From Enorma phocaeensis (GTDB taxonomy: Bacteria > Actinomycetota > Coriobacteriia > Coriobacteriales > Coriobacteriaceae): a DNA stretch of 64,000 nt. The notes under the pieces were generated by a model that was not told the DNA's origin, made no database searches, and worked only from the letters and a program-made list of their open reading frames with translations. The position numbers were made by a program, and so were the translations under genes. Shown piece after piece: positions 28,265 through 37,660 of the stretch. Each line of letters begins with the position of its first letter. Positions within the stretch are counted from its first letter, which is position 1. The stretch is taken from contig NZ_JACJKQ010000004.1 in the NCBI RefSeq assembly GCF_016901575.1, forward strand, positions 62,001 through 126,000, read 5' to 3'.

Positions 28265-29808
28265 GGCGGCTCCTTCCGCTCCTCGACATACCGGTCGACC
28301 TCTTGGGGCGAGAGCGCGCGCAGCGACCCGTCCTCAAGCAGCAGCACCTGATTGGAGATGGCGCGCGCCAGCTCGACATCGTGCGTGGCGACGAGCACGG
28401 CGAGCCCTCGCTCGACCCGCTTCATAAGCAGCTCGAGAATGAAGCGCGTCGAGCGCTCGTCCTGCGCATAGGTGGGCTCGTCCAAAAGCAAGACGTCGCA
28501 ATCCGCCGCAAGCATGGCGAGCAGCGCCAGCCTGCGCTGCTGCCCCTGAGAGAGCTCGTAGGGCGATGCCTGCGCGCGTGCGTCGAGGCCGAATTCTTCG
28601 AGCAGGCCATGGGCGACCGGGGCGAGCTGCTCGTCCGGCACGCCCGGCCTCGACGCCCGAAGCGTTACGAGCACCTCGTCGCTTACGGTCAGGGCGAGAA
28701 ACTGGAAGCGCGGGTTTTGGAAGACCAGCCCCACGCGGCCCGCCGACTCGACCGAACCGGAGAAGCGGGCGGCCCCCGCGAGCGCCGTGAGCAGCGTGGA
28801 CTTTCCCGATCCGCACTCCCCGACGAGCGACGTGACGCTGCCACGCGGGAGCGCGAGCGAAAGCCCGCTCAGAAACGGCGTCCTGCCATGGCGCACCGTA
28901 AGGTCGCGCGCCTCGAGCGCCGCCGAGGCGTCGCCGGCAAGATGCGGCGGATGCACGCCGCGAAGCCAGTCGGATCCCAAGAAGAGCCCGCGCGCCGCGA
29001 ATGCCTCGCGACGCGCGGGCGCCTCTGCCGGCGAAAAGGCAAGCTCGTCCAGGTTGCCCTTGCGCTCCATGAAGATAATTCGCGAGCAAAACGGCAGCCA
29101 CCAGCCTGGCTTGTGGTCCACGACGACAAGCGTGACCCCCCGCCGCTTCAATCGCTCGAGCTCGCCTGCAAGACGCCTGCAGGAGAGCGGGTCGAGGTTG
29201 GCGAACGGCTCGTCCAGCACGAGCGTGCGAGCCCCGGTGGCAAGCGCCGTCACGAGCGCGAGCTTCTGCTTGGTGCCGCCCGAGAGCGTATGGATGGGGC
29301 TGCGGGCATAGCCGTCCAGCCCCGCAAGCTCAAGCAGCTCATGGGCGCGAGCGTCAAGGTCGCCGGGACAATCGACGTTCTCGAGCGCAAAGAGCACCTC
29401 ATGGAGCACGGTGTCCATGCAAAACTGGTTGTCGGGGTTCTGAAAGAGGATCGACACCGCCCGAGAGCGCTCCTGCGGCCCCATCCGGTCGATGGGCCGG
29501 CCCTCGACCTCGACCGAGCCTTCGAGCACCCCCGCATAATCCGGATAGAGGCCGGCCAGGCAGTAGGCAAGCGTGGACTTTCCGCAGCCGGACGGGCCCA
29601 TCACGAGCAGCGTCTCACCCGGCTGGACGGAAAGGGAGATGTCGCTGAAAACGGGGGTCTCCCCCTCCGCATAGCGAAAGGTGAGACCCCGGCACGAGAG
29701 GGCGGGTATGTCGCGCGGCGCCTTTGCAACCGAGGTGCGCGCGCCCCGAACGGACAAGGCGGAGGCGTTTGGCGCGTCCGGCCCGATGTGTGCCTTGCCG
29801 CTACTCAT
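28252..29808 (-). CDS. ykoD: Double-domain ECF transporter ATPase, YkoD-like
   Basis: Protein of 518 aa made of two complete ABC ATPase domains. Domain 1: Walker A MGPSGCGKST, signature LSGGTKQKL, Walker B LVLDEPFANLD. Domain 2: Walker A VGECGSGKST, signature LSQGQQRRL, Walker B LLLDEPTYAQD. Fusion of the A and A' subunits is typical of YkoD. The ATG at 29808 overlaps the ykoE stop in an ATGAGTAG junction; an in-frame ATG at 29826 is equally possible. It energises uptake with YkoC and YkoE. Confidence 0.9.
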   Translation of the reverse strand: MSSGKAHIGPDAPNASALSVRGARTSVAKAPRDIPALSCRGLTFRYAEGETPVFSDISLSVQPGETLLVMGPSGCGKSTLAYCLAGLYPDYAGVLEGSVEVEGRPIDRMGPQERSRAVSILFQNPDNQFCMDTVLHEVLFALENVDCPGDLDARAHELLELAGLDGYARSPIHTLSGGTKQKLALVTALATGARTLVLDEPFANLDPLSCRRLAGELERLKRRGVTLVVVDHKPGWWLPFCSRIIFMERKGNLDELAFSPAEAPARREAFAARGLFLGSDWLRGVHPPHLAGDASAALEARDLTVRHGRTPFLSGLSLALPRGSVTSLVGECGSGKSTLLTALAGAARFSGSVESAGRVGLVFQNPRFQFLALTVSDEVLVTLRASRPGVPDEQLAPVAHGLLEEFGLDARAQASPYELSQGQQRRLALLAMLAADCDVLLLDEPTYAQDERSTRFILELLMKRVERGLAVLVATHDVELARAISNQVLLLEDGSLRALSPQEVDRYVEERKEPPCGA

Positions 29809-30400
29809 GCGCGCGACCGAGCGCATAGCTCTTCAGAAGGCCGGTGCGAGCAAGCTTGTCCGCAACGACCTTGCAGATGACGCCGGCAAAGAGCACCGAG
29901 CTTGCCAGGCGAATGATGAAGAACAGCGCCAGCAGCGGCACGGCGAGCTCGCCATAGCCGGAACGCACAAAGCTCCACACAAAGCTGATGATGCAGGAAC
30001 ATGCCGCCGCCAGAAGCATGGTCGACCAATCGAAGCGGCGGTAGCGAAACGCCGCGAACGCGAGCTCGGAGCCGATGCCCTGCACGAAGCCCGTCACGAT
30101 GACCATGGGGCCATACATATTGCCCAGCAGCACCTCGATGAGCGCCGCGATGATCTCGGACACGAGCGCCACGCCCGGCTTCTGCAGGATATAGGCCGCA
30201 AACGTCGACGCCATGAACCACACGCCAAATAGAAGCTCGTTGCCCAAAAAGCCCAGGCCCATGGGCGTGCAGGCGGTGTTGATGAACGACGACAGATACA
30301 CCGCCACCAGATACACCACGCCAAACACGATGCAGCACATGGCAACCAGAATAATCTCTTTGAGCTCCCAGCCCATCTTGTTGCTGTTCGTCGTCGCCAT
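29801..30400 (-). CDS. ykoE: ECF transporter S component, YkoE-like (thiamine/HMP)
   Basis: Protein of 199 aa with about six transmembrane segments and the YkoE-type start WELKEIILVAMCCIVFGVVYL. Characteristic are the first helix, the FGVWFMASTFAAYIL region and TGFVQGIGSELAFAAFRY, where the substrate cavity forms. It confers specificity for thiamine or its pyrimidine precursor. It sits three bp after the ykoF-like stop, in the operon headed by the TPP riboswitch. Confidence 0.9.
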   Translation of the reverse strand: MATTNSNKMGWELKEIILVAMCCIVFGVVYLVAVYLSSFINTACTPMGLGFLGNELLFGVWFMASTFAAYILQKPGVALVSEIIAALIEVLLGNMYGPMVIVTGFVQGIGSELAFAAFRYRRFDWSTMLLAAACSCIISFVWSFVRSGYGELAVPLLALFFIIRLASSVLFAGVICKVVADKLARTGLLKSYALGRAHE

Positions 30401-30403
30401 AGG

Positions 30404-31084
30404 TTACTCCTCCTCGTCGGTCGGGCTGTTTACGTTGATGGTGAAGTGCAGCACGTAATGGGAGACGGTGTGCTCCATGAGTGCGCAGACGTCGTCAAGA
30501 TAGGTGAAGATGTCGCGGATGCTGCCCTCGACGCGCGTCGCGTAGTGGATGCTCGTAGGGTTGAGACCCAGCTCCTCGGCTCGATACCAGACCTTGGCGA
30601 TGTCGTCGATATAGTTCTCGACGCCAAGCGGATAGAGCGAAAGCTTGGCGAGCGCCGGCTGCGTGGCCGATGCTACGGTCGCGGCGTTGGGCGCCTCACC
30701 CTCGCAGGACAGGACCGAGTCGCCCGAGACGTCGCCGGGGCATCCGCGCGAGACCTGGCCCTCGAGCGCCATGTGGACGCCCTCGCGCCACGCGTTCGCA
30801 AAGAGCGCGGCGACGGCGTCGACCACATACTCGCGCTTGCCGCGATAGACCGTGGACAGCGCGTCCGACTGGCACCAAACATGGCTGGTGTCCGTCTTGT
30901 CGAGCGCGCCCAAGATGATGGACACGAAATCATCGGTCATGGGATATAGGGAAAACCTGCACCCCGTGATGGGCAGATCGGTCCCTCGCCCCGACCACGG
31001 CAGGTCTTCGCGGCCGCAGCCGCACCCGCAACCGCAGGAATCAACGGCCTCGCTCGAAACCGCATTCATCGGTTTTTCTGTCAT
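30404..31084 (-). CDS. ykoF: YkoF-like thiamine/HMP-binding protein
   Basis: Protein of 226 aa. The ATG at 31084 is preceded by GGGAGGGAAGCC; the open frame continues upstream through the riboswitch, which cannot be coding. After a Cys/Gly-rich stretch (DSCGCGCGCGRED, unusual) come two similar ferredoxin-like repeats starting GCRFSLYPM and LAKLSLYPLG, the arrangement of YkoF, which binds thiamine/HMP in the cytoplasm. The Cys-rich N terminus might bind a metal. First gene of the TPP-riboswitch operon, three bp from ykoE. Confidence 0.85.
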   Translation of the reverse strand: MTEKPMNAVSSEAVDSCGCGCGCGREDLPWSGRGTDLPITGCRFSLYPMTDDFVSIILGALDKTDTSHVWCQSDALSTVYRGKREYVVDAVAALFANAWREGVHMALEGQVSRGCPGDVSGDSVLSCEGEAPNAATVASATQPALAKLSLYPLGVENYIDDIAKVWYRAEELGLNPTSIHYATRVEGSIRDIFTYLDDVCALMEHTVSHYVLHFTINVNSPTDEEE

Positions 31085-31207
31085 GGCTTCCCTCCCAGAA
31101 GCGTCAAGCCGTACACGCCGGCCGCCGGGGGAGAACCTGGTTTTGGTTTGGACGAAATGCCTCGGGATGTCTCCGAAGCCCTGGGAACCGCTGCAGACGG
31201 CCCCATA

Positions 31208-31297
31208 CAAGGCTGCTTCCCTCCGCTGGTACAAACCAGATCAGGTTCAAGGGGTTGGGCTTCGGCCCTCTCAGCTCGCAAGAGCACCCCCAGCAAG
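31208..31297 (-). ncRNA. TPP riboswitch (THI element)
   Basis: On the minus strand the conserved parts appear in order: GGGGGTGCTC, CTGAGAGGGC, AACCCCTTGAACCTGATCTG, and GTACCAGCGGAGGGAAGC. These are the TPP-binding pyrimidine- and pyrophosphate-sensor helices of the THI box. It lies about 125 nt upstream of the ykoF-like start. It should reduce expression of the transporter, the radical SAM gene and the orphan gene when thiamine pyrophosphate is high. Confidence 0.96.
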
Positions 31298-31842
31298 ATT
31301 GTCAATGCGGCATCGGGCAGCGGCGCGCCCATGCCCGAGCACCGCGGCAATTGTATACCGCGGGCCCGGGCGTAGCAAATGAAATCAAAGACCGCCCGGA
31401 CCTCTCCCGAAAGCGCATCCGCTCGCCAAACGGCCCCCGGGGCTATCTACGCAGCGTAGGTAGCCCCTTGCGCGGCGCTCACCCATAATGGGGCCTGCGC
31501 CAAAGAGCACCAAGGCACCCCATCGAAAGGATAGACATATGGCGGCGCCCGCCCGCCATGCCGCGCCGCCGTTGCCGCGCGCCGTCCCGATGCCGCGCGG
31601 CAGCGGAGCCTTTTCGGCATATCCCCTGAAGCCGCCGACGCTGCCTTTACCTTCGCCCTCCATTACCCGCCGTTCACCGAGAAGTTTTCTCAAAACCGAC
31701 GCTCACGCAAGATGACGACGCGTTCGCGGGAGCCGAGAGACGCACATGTGCCTCGCCGTACAATTTTTTCTGGAACATCGAGGGTTTCTGCCTCGAACTT
31801 GCCTGCCCCGGCATGGCAGTCGACCCAGAAAGGACACGCGAC
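31298..31842 (+). other. Intergenic region between TPP riboswitch and amylosucrase gene
   Basis: This region lies between divergent genes. A 13-bp-arm hairpin with one mismatch (GGGGCTATCTACG / CGTAGGTAGCCCC) occupies 31438-31466. A 58-codon frame beginning ATG 31540 after AAAGGA looks compositionally biased, and I do not accept it as a gene. Protein-like segments such as FALHYPPFTEKF in one frame and SPYNFFWNIEGF in another (about 31630-31800) may be a decayed gene, but I cannot identify it. Confidence 0.4.
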
Positions 31843-33711
31843 ATGGCAACGAACATCAAGGCGTCGCCGGCACCCGCGGCGGCGAAGAGCCTTTTTGCGC
31901 AACGGCTCGCACGCCACCATGACGAGCTCCGTTGGCTCTATATGGAGCTCTACGATAATGGCGACATGTTCGCCGAGCTCACCCAAACGATGCAGGACTT
32001 CTACGACGACCGCTCCGACGAGCTCAAGCGGCTCGACGTGGAGCGGGAGGCGCAAGGCGCCTGGTACCGAAGCCGCGACATGCTGGGCATGCAGATGTAC
32101 ATCGACAACTTTGCCGGCACCATCAAGGGCGTCGAGCAAAAGCTCCCCTACATCGAGCGCTGCAACGTCTCCTATCTCCACCTCATGCCCTTCCTCGACA
32201 CGCCTGCCGACAAGAGCCGTTCCGACGGAGGCTACGCGGTCTCCGACTTCCGTCGGGTGAAGCCCGAGCTCGGCACAATGGACGACCTCGCGCACCTTGC
32301 CCATGAGTGCCACGAGCGCGGCATCAGCCTGTGCATGGACTTCGTCATGAACCACACCTCCGACGAGCACGAGTGGGCACGGCGCGCCCGCGACGGCGAG
32401 GGCGAGTACATGAGCCGCTACTTCTTCTGCGACAACCAGGAGATCATCGACCGCTATACCCGCGACGTCCCGCAGGTCTTCCCCACCACCGCGCCCGGCC
32501 ACTTCACCTACCTCCCCGAGTTGGGGCAGTCGGTGATGACGCAGTTCTATCCCTACCAGTGGGACCTCAACTACCGCAACCCGCGCGTCTTCAACGAGAT
32601 GATGTACAACTTCCTCTACCTGGCAAACCAGGGCATGGACATCATCCGCATCGACGCGGTCCCCTACATCTGGAAGCAGCTCGGCACAAACTGCCGCAAC
32701 CTCCCGCAGGTCCACAACATCGTCCGCATGATGCGCATGATCGGAGAGGTCGTATGCCCGGGCATCGTGCTTCTGGGCGAGGTCGTCATGGAGCCCGATA
32801 AGGTGGCGCCCTACTTTGGCACGGTCGAGAAGCCGGAATGCCACATGCTCTACAACGTGACCACCATGGCGACCACCTGGAACACCGTCGCCACGCGCGA
32901 CGTGCGCCTGCTGCGCCGGCAGATGGACGTGGTGTGCGGCCTGCCCAAGGAGTACACCTTCCTCAACTACCTGCGCTGCCACGACGACATCGGCTGGGGC
33001 CTGGACTACGGCACGCTCTCGACGTGGGGCATGCAGGAGGTGCCGCACAAGGCCTACCTCAACGAATACTTCCAGGGCCGCACCCCCGGCAGCGTGAGCC
33101 GGGGCGAGCTGTACAACGCCGACCCCGTGACGGGCGACGCCCGGTTCTGCGCCACCACGGCATCCATGTGCGGCATCGAGGCCGCCGGCTTTGAGGGAGA
33201 CGACGACGCCATGGACGTCGCCATTCGCAAGGACATCATGCTGCACGCCTATATGTTCACCCAGTCAGGCCTGCCGATCATCTACAGCGGGGACGAGGTT
33301 TGCCAGGTCAACGATTACACCTACAAAGACGATCCCGAACGCGCGGAAGACTCTCGCTACATCCACCGAGGTGCCTTCCCTTGGGAGCTCACCGACAACA
33401 TCGAGCGTCCCGGAACCGTCCAGCAGCGCATGTTCGACGCACTCGAGCTTCTCGAGGGCATCCGCCGCGACGAAGCCGTCTTCGATGCCGACGCCGACGT
33501 GTCAACCAAGCATTACAGCGACCCCTCGATTCTGTGGATCATCCGCCGCAAGGGCGACCAAGAGCTCCACGCCGTCTTCAACTTCAGCGACAACCCCCGC
33601 TTGGTATGGATGCCAGAAAAAGACACCTATACCAACCTGGTCACCGGAAAGACATCCCCCGTCAAAACTTTCGAGATGCCCTCCTGGGACTTTGTGTGGC
33701 TCATGCGCTAG
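31843..33711 (+). CDS. Amylosucrase-like glycoside hydrolase family 13 enzyme
   Basis: Protein of 622 aa from ATG 31843 (AAAGGA eight nt upstream; ATG 31813 is in frame). It has the GH13 TIM-barrel regions: DFVMNHTSDEH, GMDIIRIDAVPY with the nucleophile Asp, IVLLGEVV with the acid/base Glu, and LRCHDDIGW. The N-terminal helical domain with LDVEREAQGAWYRS and the HDDIGW signature are those of amylosucrase (GH13 subfamily 4), which cleaves sucrose, transferring glucose to glucan or phosphate-independent acceptors. Members can also act as sucrose hydrolases. No signal peptide, so it acts inside the cell. No sugar transporter is adjacent. Confidence 0.88.
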   Translation: MATNIKASPAPAAAKSLFAQRLARHHDELRWLYMELYDNGDMFAELTQTMQDFYDDRSDELKRLDVEREAQGAWYRSRDMLGMQMYIDNFAGTIKGVEQKLPYIERCNVSYLHLMPFLDTPADKSRSDGGYAVSDFRRVKPELGTMDDLAHLAHECHERGISLCMDFVMNHTSDEHEWARRARDGEGEYMSRYFFCDNQEIIDRYTRDVPQVFPTTAPGHFTYLPELGQSVMTQFYPYQWDLNYRNPRVFNEMMYNFLYLANQGMDIIRIDAVPYIWKQLGTNCRNLPQVHNIVRMMRMIGEVVCPGIVLLGEVVMEPDKVAPYFGTVEKPECHMLYNVTTMATTWNTVATRDVRLLRRQMDVVCGLPKEYTFLNYLRCHDDIGWGLDYGTLSTWGMQEVPHKAYLNEYFQGRTPGSVSRGELYNADPVTGDARFCATTASMCGIEAAGFEGDDDAMDVAIRKDIMLHAYMFTQSGLPIIYSGDEVCQVNDYTYKDDPERAEDSRYIHRGAFPWELTDNIERPGTVQQRMFDALELLEGIRRDEAVFDADADVSTKHYSDPSILWIIRRKGDQELHAVFNFSDNPRLVWMPEKDTYTNLVTGKTSPVKTFEMPSWDFVWLMR

Positions 33712-33736
33712 AGCTTTGAGCCGAGCAGCCTGCTCG

Positions 33737-35740
33737 CTAGAAGCCGGATGAGAAGAATGCCGCGTCCGCCTCGCGCCATAGGCGCAGGCGGGCGGGGTCG
33801 ATTGACACATGGGCATGCTCGGGAACCTCGTGCCATTTGACGGTGTAGCCCGCCCCATGGCTGCAAAACACCGAGTCGGGCGTGTTGGGCAGGTCCGCCT
33901 CGGGATCGTAGGCGGCCTCGTCGATAACACGCTGCGCGTCATGGCATGTTCGATAGCCGGCATATTCCAGCATGAGGCGCCCGCGCCCTCCCGAGTAACC
34001 ACTCACTTCCAGGGCATACTCGCGCATCTCGGAGGCAGGGGCGACGCCCTCGATGCCCGCAAGCTCGCCGTCCACCTCTGGAGCGTCGAACTCCGCCGCC
34101 ATACGTTGCAGGTCGGCGAGCGAGCGCCCCACCTTCTCTTGGGGCACCACCAACCGAAAGCGATACCATGGCTCCAAGAGCTCGCAGGCGCCGCGCTCGC
34201 GCGCCATCATGAGCCCCTCGCGGAGCGCACGGTAGGTCGCCTGGCGAAAATCGCCGCCCTCGGTGTGCTTGGCGTGGGCACGCCCGCCCAGCAGGGTGAT
34301 GCGGACGTCCGTGACGGGGGCGCCGGTGAGCACGCCCCGATGCTCGCGCTCAAACACATGCGTCAGAATCAGGCGCTGCCAGTTGCGGTCGAGGTCGTCT
34401 TCAGAACAGCGGGTCCCCGCCTGGATACCCGACCCTCGCGGCAAGGGCTCCAGCATGAGGTGCGCCTCGGCGTAGTGGCGCAGCGGCTCGAAGTGGCCCA
34501 CGCCCTCGACCGCCTCCGTAATGGTCTCCTTATAGAGAATACCGCCCGGGCCAAAGGCGACGTCGAGCCCGTAGCGGTCATGCAGGAGCTGCTGGACGAC
34601 CTCGCGCTGCACCGCGCCCATGAGCTGCACATGCACCTCCTGCAGCTGCTCCTCCCAGCTTACGCCGAGCATGGGGTCTTCGTCGGCAAGCTCGCGCAAG
34701 GCGCGCACGACGGCGTCCACGTCGCGGCCGTCCGCAAGGACCTGATACGAGAGCACGGGCGCCAGGACCGGCGCCGCCCCCGCGGGCTCGGAGCCGAGCG
34801 CGCTGCCGGGAACCACATGCGACAGCCCCGTCACGGCGCACACCCGGCCGGCGGGCACCTCGGATACCGTTTGGAAGGCATCCGCATCATAGATACGCAC
34901 CTGGTCCACCTTCTCGGTCCAGGCCTCACCGCGGTCCACGCCGGAAAGCACCGTCTTCGCACGAAGGGCGCCGCCCGTCACCTTGAGCCACGCCAGGCGC
35001 TCGCCTCGAGGCGACCGGCTCACCTTGTAGACGCGGGCGGCGAACTCCTCCGGCCAGGCATGCTCGTCGACGAGGGCGGCGAGCCCGTCCATGAACGCCT
35101 CCACGCCCTCGCCCCGCAGGGCCGAGCCGGCAAAGCAGGGAAAGACCTTTCGCTCGCGCACGAGCCTGCGCAGGGTCGCGCGCGAGAGCGCCCCGCCTTC
35201 GAGGTATTCGTCGAGCGCCGCCTCGTCGGTCGCCGCCGCGTCTTCGCACGCCGCTCCCCCACCCAGGAGCTCCTCGCCAGAAAGGCAGACGGCATCGAGC
35301 CGGCGCGCAAGCTCATCCGTCACCGCGGCGCGCTCCGTGCCCGCCAGGTCGAGCTTGTTGATGAAGATGAGCGCGGGGATCCCGTAGCGCCCCAGCAGCT
35401 CCCAAAGCGTCTCGGTGTGGCCCTGGACGCCGTCGTTCGCGCCGATCACGAGCACGGCATAGTCGAGCGCCATGAGCGTACGCTCCGCCTCGGCAGAAAA
35501 GTCGACGTGCCCCGGGGCATCGAGCAGCATGAGGTGGACGTCGTTGTAGTCGAGCGACGTCTGCTTCGAGAAGATGGTGATGCCGCGCTCGCGCTCCATG
35601 GCGTCCGTGTCAAGGTGCGCGTCGCCGTGGTCCACGCGCCCGCGCCTGCGGATGGCGCCCGCGGCGAAGAGCATCGCCTCCGCGAGGGTCGTCTTGCCAG
35701 CGTCGACGTGGGCGAGCATGCCCACCACCGCCTGCCTCAT
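33737..35740 (-). CDS. TetM/EF-G-superfamily GTPase (ribosomal-protection-like)
   Basis: Protein of 667 aa from ATG 35740. GTPase motifs: G1 AHVDAGKTT, G2 ERERGIT, G3 DAPGHVD and G4 NKLD, then EF-G-type domains II-V with the YSGGRGRLMLEYAGY segment typical of tetracycline ribosomal-protection proteins. It resembles the chromosomal TetM-like translation factors common in gut Firmicutes and Actinobacteria. Whether it gives tetracycline protection cannot be told from sequence, because that depends on the domain IV loop tips. It starts 11 bp after the COG3044 ATPase gene and is probably co-transcribed with it. Confidence 0.85.
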   Translation of the reverse strand: MRQAVVGMLAHVDAGKTTLAEAMLFAAGAIRRRGRVDHGDAHLDTDAMERERGITIFSKQTSLDYNDVHLMLLDAPGHVDFSAEAERTLMALDYAVLVIGANDGVQGHTETLWELLGRYGIPALIFINKLDLAGTERAAVTDELARRLDAVCLSGEELLGGGAACEDAAATDEAALDEYLEGGALSRATLRRLVRERKVFPCFAGSALRGEGVEAFMDGLAALVDEHAWPEEFAARVYKVSRSPRGERLAWLKVTGGALRAKTVLSGVDRGEAWTEKVDQVRIYDADAFQTVSEVPAGRVCAVTGLSHVVPGSALGSEPAGAAPVLAPVLSYQVLADGRDVDAVVRALRELADEDPMLGVSWEEQLQEVHVQLMGAVQREVVQQLLHDRYGLDVAFGPGGILYKETITEAVEGVGHFEPLRHYAEAHLMLEPLPRGSGIQAGTRCSEDDLDRNWQRLILTHVFEREHRGVLTGAPVTDVRITLLGGRAHAKHTEGGDFRQATYRALREGLMMARERGACELLEPWYRFRLVVPQEKVGRSLADLQRMAAEFDAPEVDGELAGIEGVAPASEMREYALEVSGYSGGRGRLMLEYAGYRTCHDAQRVIDEAAYDPEADLPNTPDSVFCSHGAGYTVKWHEVPEHAHVSIDPARLRLWREADAAFFSSGF

Positions 35741-35751
35741 GTCTCGTCCCC

Positions 35752-37527
35752 CTATCGCTCGACGCGCCACCGGTTGAGGGCGCAGAAAAGCTCTTGCGGA
35801 CGCGGCAGCGCAAGGCCGCAAGCGATCTCGCCGCGCTCACAGAGCGCCTCCCACCCGCGGACGTCCATAAGATCGAACATGTCGTCAACGGCATCTCCCA
35901 CCGCGGAGCCCCCGCCGCGGCGAGCCTGCAGCAGCACCCGCGCCATCTGCGCGAGCGCGGCAACCTGCTCGACGTCCACCAACTGCTCCACCTGGCGGAG
36001 GTCTACGGTCGCGCGCCCGACATCAAAGCCGTCAAGGCCGCGCGTGCGGATCTTGATGCGTGCGTCGCCCGATGCCCCTCGCGCTTGCCCGCGCCCTCCC
36101 CTGCCGGGGCGCGACGCGGCGCGCGGCTCGCCCGCCGAAAGCTTCAGCCCTCGAGGGGCGATTGCCTCAAACGGGTCAGCGGCCGAGCGCTCCTGCGCCA
36201 CCGCCGCGCCGGCGGCATCTTCGCCAAGCATCTCCCGACATACCTCGCGCACGCGCCCCGTTATGTCGCGCGCCTCGTAGCAGTCCATCTGGATCACCAC
36301 GTCCGCGACGGGAAAGAACGCCCCCGAGCTGCCCACCACGAGCACGCAGCTGACGCCCTCGCGTTTCCAGAGCGCCCCCACGCGCTCGACGAACGGCGTG
36401 ATGGGCTCGTGGTCCGCCGCGACCACCGCCTCCATCAGGCGGTCGCGCACCATGAAGTTGGTGGCGGAGGTATCCTCGTCGATGAGCAGCACGCGGGCGC
36501 CCGCCTCGAGCGCCTCCATCGTGGAGGCTGCCTGAGAGGTGCTGCCGCTGGCATCGGCGGTTGAAAACGCATGCGTGTCGCGCCCGTCGGGGAGGTTGTC
36601 GATAAACGGGGAGATGTCGACCGCGCGCACGACGCGCCCGTCCTCGGCACGCAGCTTCATCGCGGTCGCGTCGGTGATGACAAGCTCGCGCCCATCGCCC
36701 GCCACATGATCGTAGACGCCTTCTTGCAGCGCCTTGAGCAGCGTCGACTTGCCGTGATATCCGCCGCCCACGATGAGCGTTATGCCACGGGGCACGCCCA
36801 TGCCCGGCGTCGGCCCCCGATGCGGAAGATCGAGCACCACGCGCAGCGACTCCGGCGAGAAGAAGGGGCGGGCGTCCGCAAGCGGACGCGCCGACACGCC
36901 GCTCGCTCGAGGAAGGACGGCGCCGTCCGCCACAAATGCCACAAGGTCGCGCTCGCGCAGCTGGCGGCGCACCTCGCGCTGGTCGTCGGCAAGCTCGACG
37001 GCACTCCTCGCCGCGACGAGCGCCTCGCGGTCGCAGACCAGGGCGCGCTCCACGCATGCGGGCACGATGTCGAGCAGCATGTGGGCGAGCGCCCGTGCGT
37101 CGGTGGTGCGCCCATGGGCGGGAAACCCCGCCTCGAAGCGCAGTATCACGCCGTCGGGAGCGACTTCGCACGCAGAGCGCGGCAAGACCTCGGGCCCCGG
37201 CCGGCTCGTCGATAGAAGGCCGCTCTTGCCCGACCCTCCCACAGCATAGCTTGCGCGCGAGACCGCCTCGGAAAAGCGACGGACCAGCAGGTCCTCGAGC
37301 GCGATGCGGCGGTGCGGCTCGTCGAAGAGCTCTGGCGGGAACGCGGCGCGCTCTGCCGGAACCCAAACGCTGAGCTTCGAGGGCGCGGCAAACGGGTCGC
37401 CCTGCACGTGGTCGATCGAGAGGTCGAAGCCGTCAAGCCGCCACACGCCGCGAAGCGCCTTGTAGGCGGGGTAGCCCCGCCTGTCGATTGATTCCAGCTG
37501 CCGCAGCAGCTCGCGCCCCGTCTTCAT
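35752..37527 (-). CDS. Predicted ABC-class ATPase (COG3044 / DUF2791 family)
   Basis: Protein of 591 aa. The ATG at 37527 follows the repeat-rich gap; the longer frame from 37737 reads through repeats. The family pattern is visible: HVQGDPFAAPSKL near residue 45, the P-loop VGGGYHGKSTLL, AFSTADASGSTSQAA as signature-like segment and LLIDEDTSATNFM as Walker B. The biological role is unknown; such ATPases are soluble and lack membrane partners. The C-terminal 150 residues are Arg/Gly-rich then helical. Its pairing with a TetM-like GTPase in one operon hints at a translation-linked role, which is inference. Confidence 0.85.
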   Translation of the reverse strand: MKTGRELLRQLESIDRRGYPAYKALRGVWRLDGFDLSIDHVQGDPFAAPSKLSVWVPAERAAFPPELFDEPHRRIALEDLLVRRFSEAVSRASYAVGGSGKSGLLSTSRPGPEVLPRSACEVAPDGVILRFEAGFPAHGRTTDARALAHMLLDIVPACVERALVCDREALVAARSAVELADDQREVRRQLRERDLVAFVADGAVLPRASGVSARPLADARPFFSPESLRVVLDLPHRGPTPGMGVPRGITLIVGGGYHGKSTLLKALQEGVYDHVAGDGRELVITDATAMKLRAEDGRVVRAVDISPFIDNLPDGRDTHAFSTADASGSTSQAASTMEALEAGARVLLIDEDTSATNFMVRDRLMEAVVAADHEPITPFVERVGALWKREGVSCVLVVGSSGAFFPVADVVIQMDCYEARDITGRVREVCREMLGEDAAGAAVAQERSAADPFEAIAPRGLKLSAGEPRAASRPGRGGRGQARGASGDARIKIRTRGLDGFDVGRATVDLRQVEQLVDVEQVAALAQMARVLLQARRGGGSAVGDAVDDMFDLMDVRGWEALCERGEIACGLALPRPQELFCALNRWRVER

Positions 37528-37660
37528 GGGCAGCGCCTCCTCGCATCGCCGAACCCTGCAGCACCTATGAAACCACAACGGGACACGCGTTGCCCAGAAG
37601 AGGCGGCCACCTTCATGCGGGGACGTACGGGGCCGGATGTCCGCCCGCACGGGGCCCGCA

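Noticed and set aside
31540-31716. 58-codon frame with an upstream AAAGGA
   Set aside because: Pro/Arg/Ser-biased product with no features; likely chance in GC-rich DNA.
33737-35740. Calling the TetM-like gene a tetracycline-resistance gene
   Set aside because: Chromosomal homologues are common and resistance cannot be inferred without functional data on the domain IV loops.
33809-36280. 823-codon plus-strand frame opposite the TetM-like and COG3044 genes
   Set aside because: Shadow of the minus-strand genes; composition is Arg/His-rich and has no recognisable domain.
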